Shown: piece after piece, positions 60,081 through 64,000 of the stretch
How the letters are laid out: every line of letters begins with the position of its first letter
Numbering within the stretch: position 1 is the first letter of the stretch
Assembly: GCA_030432595.1 (NCBI GenBank)
Contig: JAUIGU010000004.1
Coordinates: 1 to 64,000, forward strand
Reading direction: 5' to 3'
Length of the DNA: 64,000 nucleotides
Source of the DNA: Phycisphaerae bacterium
GTDB lineage: Bacteria; Planctomycetota; Phycisphaerae; Phycisphaerales; Phycisphaeraceae
The notes under the pieces: model-generated
Told to the model about the DNA's origin: nothing
Databases searched by the model: none
The model's input: the letters and a program-made list of their open reading frames with translations, nothing else
Program-made: the position numbers and the translations under genes

Positions 60081-61406
60081 ATGCGGATGACCCGACGCTA
60101 CTTCCTCCAGTCCACCGGCGCCCTGGCCGTCTACTGCGGCGTCAACCCGCTCGACCGCGCGCTCGCGCAGTCCATGGACAACCCCGCCAACCACCCGGTC
60201 ACCCGGCACAAAACCCTTGTCGTCGTCTTCCTCCGCGGCGGCATCGACGGCCTCAACTGGGTCGTCCCCTACGCCGACGCCGACTACGAAAAACTCCGCC
60301 CCCGCCTCCGTGTCAAACGCCCCGGCCAGGACGAGGGCGCGCTCGACCTCGACGGGTTCTTCGGCCTCAACCCCCGCGCCAAGGCGCTCATGCCCTTCTT
60401 CGACAACGGCCTCGCCGCCGCCGCGCATGCCGTGGGTTACGACGGCAACTCCCGCTCACACTTCGAAGAACAAGACGTCTGGGAGACCGGCGTCGCCGGC
60501 AACACCATCGGCTCCGACGGCTGGCTCAACCGGCACCTGCTCACCTCCGACGGCCACGGCCCCATCCGCGCCGTCGCCCTCTCCGACACCCTCCCCCGCA
60601 TCCTCCGCGGCGAAGCGCCGGCCTACGCCCTCTCTGGCCTCACCGACCTCGGCCTTCCTTCGCGCGGTGGAGACTCCGCCCACATCGCCGCCGCCCTCGA
60701 ACACGCCTACCGCGCCGATCCCACCCCCGAGGGCGAGCCCGCCGACCACGCCCGCCAACTCGTCACCAAGGCCGGCCGCGAAACCCTCGAAGGCCTCGAC
60801 GTCCTCCGCAAGGTCGCCGACGAACCCTACCAACCCAAGGCGCAGTACCCCGACTCGCGCCTCGCCGGCCGCATGAAGTCCGCCGCGCGCCTGATCAAAG
60901 CCAACGTCGGGCTCGAGGTCGTCCAGATCGACTACGGCGGCTGGGACACCCACAACCGCCAGGGCGACGGCGCCCAGGGCTCCTACGGCAACAAGGTCGC
61001 CGAGCTTTCGGATGCCCTCGCTGCCTTCGCCGAGGACATGGGCCCGCGCATGGACGACACGCTCGTGCTCACCATCTCCGACTTCGGCCGCACCGCCGCC
61101 GAGAACGGCACCTTCGGCACCGACCACGGCTGGGCCAACGCCATGCTCGCCCTCGGCGGCCCCGTCCAACGCACCGGCCAACTCGTCACCGGCGGCACCA
61201 ACTCGATCTCCACCCCCGGCCGACGCAAAGTCCTCACCGACTGGCCGGGCTTATCCCCCGACCAACTCAACGACAAACGCGACCTCCAACACACCACCGA
61301 CTTCCGCGACGTCCTCGCCGAAGTCGTCCGCGTCCACCTCGGCAACGACAACCTCCCGACGGTGCTGCCAGGGCATGAGTTCAAGGATGTTGGGTTGATC
61401 GCGTGA
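60081..61406 (+). CDS. DUF1501 family protein with Tat-type signal
   Basis: A 441-residue protein of the DUF1501 family (alkaline-phosphatase/sulfatase-like fold). The N-terminus MRMTRRYFLQSTGALAVYCG has a twin-arginine motif (RRYFL), so export in folded state is likely. Family blocks: LVVVFLRGGIDGLNWVVPYA, FEEQDVWETGVAGNTIGSDG, VQIDYGGWDTHNRQGDGAQG and LTISDFGRTAAENGTFGTDH, then GWANAMLALGG. The Asp/His residues there resemble the metal site of the fold. DUF1501 and DUF1800 genes are normally neighbours and their products presumably act together; the reaction is unknown. GGAG precedes the ATG. Confidence 0.92.
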   Translation: MRMTRRYFLQSTGALAVYCGVNPLDRALAQSMDNPANHPVTRHKTLVVVFLRGGIDGLNWVVPYADADYEKLRPRLRVKRPGQDEGALDLDGFFGLNPRAKALMPFFDNGLAAAAHAVGYDGNSRSHFEEQDVWETGVAGNTIGSDGWLNRHLLTSDGHGPIRAVALSDTLPRILRGEAPAYALSGLTDLGLPSRGGDSAHIAAALEHAYRADPTPEGEPADHARQLVTKAGRETLEGLDVLRKVADEPYQPKAQYPDSRLAGRMKSAARLIKANVGLEVVQIDYGGWDTHNRQGDGAQGSYGNKVAELSDALAAFAEDMGPRMDDTLVLTISDFGRTAAENGTFGTDHGWANAMLALGGPVQRTGQLVTGGTNSISTPGRRKVLTDWPGLSPDQLNDKRDLQHTTDFRDVLAEVVRVHLGNDNLPTVLPGHEFKDVGLIA

Positions 61407-61918
61407 TGACAGTGAGAATCCTGCCAACCCCACCCGACTCAGGTTCCGTTCAGGAACGTCGGTATGAGGCATTCGGCTTTTGCACTTGGGTCGAATTTAC
61501 GCCCAAGCATAATCCGCCCTGGGTTGGTGTCTTTGGCCATCAAGGGGCTTCCTCACACTCGGAAGTCATTAGATACCCCTGTGGCGAACACGCATTCGTC
61601 ATTGCGCGAGGAGTAGGCTGGATCGTCAGCATTGAGGACGGGAAACTAAGGTTTAAAACCCAACAAGATTGTCTCGTTACCGCCACTGCATGTCCCGACA
61701 AACCCTATGTTGTTGCTGCAGACTTCACCAATATCCATGTTTACAGAATTGATTCCCACATCTGGTCAAGCGACAGGATCGCTTTGGACGGAATTAGATT
61801 CGACACAAAGGGAAAATCCTTCGGACGTTGCTGGCAAGCTGACGGATGGTATGGCTTCGACATCCAGGATGATCCTTGGACTGTAGTTCGCGGTCAATTT
61901 CTGACATCGAAGTGGTAG
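61403..61918 (+). CDS. Hypothetical protein, low-GC orphan
   Basis: A 171-residue soluble protein without signal or membrane segment. It is rich in Trp, His and Cys (FCTWVEFTPKHNPPWVGVFG; VARGVGWIVSIEDGKL-like strands; SFGRCWQADGWYGFDIQDD), suggesting a small beta-propeller-like or beta-sandwich fold. I do not recognise the family. Its base composition is clearly lower in GC than its neighbours (many ATT, AAT, ACA codons), which suggests recent arrival. ATG 61403 overlaps the DUF1501 stop. The stop codon TAG lies inside the left arm of a 31-bp inverted repeat, so the 3' end may have been set by insertion of that repeat. Confidence 0.65.
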   Translation: MMTVRILPTPPDSGSVQERRYEAFGFCTWVEFTPKHNPPWVGVFGHQGASSHSEVIRYPCGEHAFVIARGVGWIVSIEDGKLRFKTQQDCLVTATACPDKPYVVAADFTNIHVYRIDSHIWSSDRIALDGIRFDTKGKSFGRCWQADGWYGFDIQDDPWTVVRGQFLTSKW

Positions 61919-61992
61919 GGCGGGTCGAGCGCAGCGGACCCACCGCGATCAGTTTCGGGGACGGTGGGTCCGCTGCGCTCGACCCACCCTAC
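61915..61992. repeat. 31-bp inverted repeat (GTAGGGTGGGTCGAGCGCAGC type)
   Basis: The left arm 61915-61945 and right arm 61962-61992 are complementary over 31 bases with one mismatch, around a 16-nt spacer. The core GGGTCGAGCGCAGCGG recalls dispersed hairpin repeats seen in many bacteria. It supplies the stop codon of the upstream gene. Confidence 0.85.
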
Positions 61993-62469
61993 GGTGCTGT
62001 GCTCGCGCTACGACCTCGCGAGAGGCAAGCCGCGGCCGATTCTGCGGGACCGCGGGCTCGACGGTATGTCGCCGGCAGGCTGCCTTCTATAAAGCGGCCG
62101 ACGGTGTCGGCCGTCTCTCGCGGAGCGTTCGCCGGGGACGGCGGCCACCGGCCGCCGCTTTGTACGAGGCGCGCAGGGTTCTTGTGCTGATTCTGTTTTG
62201 TCCGGCCGGGGCGATGGGGGTAAAGGTGCGGTCGATATTTCTTCGTGCCGCGTCCACGACATCGTCGGACCGGGTGGATGAAGCGGCCAAGGCTTGAACG
62301 GCCGCGGACGTTCCGGGTTTCCGGTCGGCCCGGCGTCGCGGGCGTTACACGCGTAACAGTCCGCGCCCGGCGGGGCAGGGTTTTCCCTCGAACGCTGATG
62401 AAATACTGGCAAATGCCCGATTAAATACCTCATCGCGGGTAGGGGGAATCCTGATCCAAAGGTTCAGCC
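61993..62469. other. Intergenic region before the diguanylate cyclase gene
   Basis: 477 bp. It contains GC-rich inverted segments (GGCCGACGGTGTCGGCC near 62096, AAAGCGG...CCGCTTT spanning about 62092-62161) and a palindrome GTTAC-ACGC-GTAAC near 62344. Short open frames here look spurious. I looked for a c-di-GMP riboswitch core and did not find one. Confidence 0.4.
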
Positions 62470-64000
62470 ATGACCTGTGGAATGCCCCGAATCTCCCCGG
62501 ATGCCGCGTCACGCCTCTCGGCGCGGGCCCGGGTTTACCGTCAGCTCAGCAGGCTTCTGATCGTCGTCGGCGTGTTGTTCGGGGCCGGGGCGCTCTTTAC
62601 CTACTGGTCGGTGGTCAAGTTCGAAGACCGGATGCGGACGCAGTACGCCCAGGGGCTGCTCAGCGAGGTCAGCATCATCGACGAGGCGATCGATCTGTGG
62701 GTCGGGACGCAGACGCGGTCGATCGAGAAGATCGCCAGCAACCCGCGGGTGGTCGCGTTGGCCGACCGGCTGCTCGAGGAGCCGGCCGACGCGCCGGGGC
62801 TGATCCGCTCGCCGGTGCTGCGGGAGTTGCGGGCCGAGCTGGCGCCCAAGCTCGAGCCGCTGGAGGGCGAGGGGATCTTCGTGATCGGGCCGGACCGCCT
62901 GAACTACGCGTCGATGCGCGACAACAACCTCGGGGTCGAGAACTTCCTGCTCGCCGAGCACCCGCTTCGGATCGAGGCGGCGTGGTCGGGGCGGACCGTC
63001 GCGATCCCGCCCGTGCCCTCCGACGTGCCGATCGCCGACGACTACGCGGAGAACCGCTCGCTGTTTCTGGTGACGCCGATCCGCCGCGACAACGGGACGG
63101 TGATCGCGCTGTTCACCATCCGCTACTCCCCGACGCAGACCGTCGACCGCATCCTCAGCGTGCAGGACGACCGCGCCGTCGATCTGTACGCGTTCGACCG
63201 GCACCTGCACTTCACGACCCGGCCCCGGGTGACGCGGACGAACCGGGAGCTGCTCAACCCCGGCGGCGAGTTCCGGTTCCACACCGCCCGCGTGGCGGTC
63301 GCGGATAAGGACACCGTCACGCCGACCCAACTGGCACAGGCGGCGCTGGCCCGGCACGACGGGTTCCTCGCCGGGGGCTACGCGTCGTACCACGGGCGGC
63401 GCGTCATCGGCGCGTGGGTCTGGAACGACACGCTGGGCATGGCGATCGCCGCCGAGCTTCCCGAGGACGCGTTTTTTGCCACGTTCGCGGACTTCACCGC
63501 CACGCTCCTCTACATCGCGATCGGGACCGCGTGCGTGCTGGCGTTCGTCCTGGTCTGCACGATCGCCCTCTACGGCCGGCTCGCGGATCGGCAATCCGAG
63601 GTCATCGCGGTGGACGGCCTCACCGGCATCGCCTGCCGCCGTCACATGGACGACTACCTCGCCGAGCAGTTCAGCGTGTTCGAGCGCTCCAAGCTGCCGC
63701 TGTCGCTTGCGCTGCTGGACATCGACCACTTCAAGGCGTTCAACGACCAGTACGGCCACCCCGCTGGCGACGAGTGCCTCAAGGCCGTCGCCGACGACCT
63801 GCGGCACGCCTGCGAACGCCCGACCGACCTGCCCGCCCGGTACGGCGGCGAAGAGTTCGCGCTGGTTCTGCCCATGACCGACCACAACGGCGCGGTCCGG
63901 GTGCTCTCGCGGTTCAAGGAAGAGCTGCGCCGCCGCAAGATCCCGCACGCCCGGTCGGAAGCCGGCCAGTACATGACGGTCAGCGCCGGCGTGGTCACGG
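62470..64000 (+). CDS. dCache-GGDEF diguanylate cyclase, cut by the window edge
   Basis: 510 codons are visible; the 3' end lies outside. A membrane helix at about 27-48 (LLIVVGVLFGAGALFTYWSV) is followed by an extracytoplasmic dCache-type sensor (about 50-335; YASMRDNNLGVENFLLAEHP) and a second helix at about 340-368. The GGDEF domain then starts (DGLTGIACRRHMDDYLAEQF). Its active site GGEEF (ARYGGEEFALVLP) and metal Asp (LLDIDHFKAFND) are intact. The allosteric I-site RxxD is present five residues before (RPTD), so it should be an active, product-inhibited c-di-GMP synthase. ATG 62470 follows AAAGG; ATG 62482 is possible. Confidence 0.9.
   Translation, partial: MTCGMPRISPDAASRLSARARVYRQLSRLLIVVGVLFGAGALFTYWSVVKFEDRMRTQYAQGLLSEVSIIDEAIDLWVGTQTRSIEKIASNPRVVALADRLLEEPADAPGLIRSPVLRELRAELAPKLEPLEGEGIFVIGPDRLNYASMRDNNLGVENFLLAEHPLRIEAAWSGRTVAIPPVPSDVPIADDYAENRSLFLVTPIRRDNGTVIALFTIRYSPTQTVDRILSVQDDRAVDLYAFDRHLHFTTRPRVTRTNRELLNPGGEFRFHTARVAVADKDTVTPTQLAQAALARHDGFLAGGYASYHGRRVIGAWVWNDTLGMAIAAELPEDAFFATFADFTATLLYIAIGTACVLAFVLVCTIALYGRLADRQSEVIAVDGLTGIACRRHMDDYLAEQFSVFERSKLPLSLALLDIDHFKAFNDQYGHPAGDECLKAVADDLRHACERPTDLPARYGGEEFALVLPMTDHNGAVRVLSRFKEELRRRKIPHARSEAGQYMTVSAGVVT

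Noticed and set aside
61876-62190. 104-codon frame spanning the 31-bp inverted repeat
   Set aside because: Most of it encodes the repeat and GC-rich hairpins; not protein-like.
61993-62469. c-di-GMP riboswitch before the GGDEF gene
   Set aside because: Looked for because of the gene downstream; the conserved core could not be found.

Overview
The window looks like chromosome from a GC-rich planctomycete, most likely of the class Phycisphaerae. This is inferred from several traits together: secreted proteins ending in PEP-CTERM signals preceded by dockerin-like repeats, a DUF1800/DUF1501 gene pair, an ECF sigma factor followed by a membrane Ser/Thr kinase, a CxxCGYxLRG-type zinc ribbon, and a prepilin-type protein next to a LacI regulator. 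No rRNA or other taxonomic marker is present, so the genus cannot be named. The GGDEF gene is cut by the right edge.

Layout. (1) 1-10.7 kb is mostly housekeeping: cimA (-) behind an apparent isoleucine attenuator; ctaA-ctaB-ABC ATPase (heme A synthesis); pabB; a HEAT-like lipoprotein; a STAS protein; and an MCE/Mla-type lipid transporter (permease, ATPase, MCE protein). (2) 10.7-12.3 kb holds a long hairpin repeat, tRNA-Asn, a 350-bp internally deleted IS1595-family relic and a small PEP-CTERM protein. (3) 12.6-15.5 kb is an ECF sigma factor overlapping a dCache Ser/Thr kinase whose sensor and kinase halves lie in different frames. (4) 15.7-36 kb is an accessory cluster of very large secreted proteins: an autotransporter-repeat protein interrupted by an amber codon, a glucose/sorbosone dehydrogenase fusion, a BNR_4 protein, another autotransporter-repeat protein, a stand-alone lectin-like protein and a 3-keto-disaccharide hydrolase (DUF1080) protein. 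A LacI regulator and a prepilin-like protein follow. These proteins share modules and a tandem dockerin-like motif. It looks like a carbohydrate-use locus in which products are exported and sorted together. (5) 36-49.6 kb is mixed: HAF-repeat and WG-repeat proteins, arfB, a Nudix hydrolase, two exported proteins of unknown function, recX, an esterase, a sugar isomerase-like protein, an aldo/keto reductase, a TPP riboswitch with thiC, a GNAT acetyltransferase and a hotdog-fold protein. (6) 49.8-53.6 kb is dus, an MntA/HepT toxin-antitoxin pair and a divergent CTP synthase. (7) 53.7-64 kb is a PEP-CTERM protein, a DUF481 outer-membrane protein, DUF1800 and DUF1501 partners, a low-GC orphan and a dCache-GGDEF diguanylate cyclase.

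Two regulatory patterns stand out. The cimA leader encodes a 21-residue peptide with five Ile in seven residues. It is followed by a terminator whose 5' arm can instead pair with the segment around the peptide's stop codon. Separately, many housekeeping genes carry a -10-like TAnnnT hexamer ending almost exactly 6 nt before a GTG or ATG, which indicates leaderless transcription and settles several start codons. Several families of intergenic inverted repeats recur, and no CRISPR array was seen.
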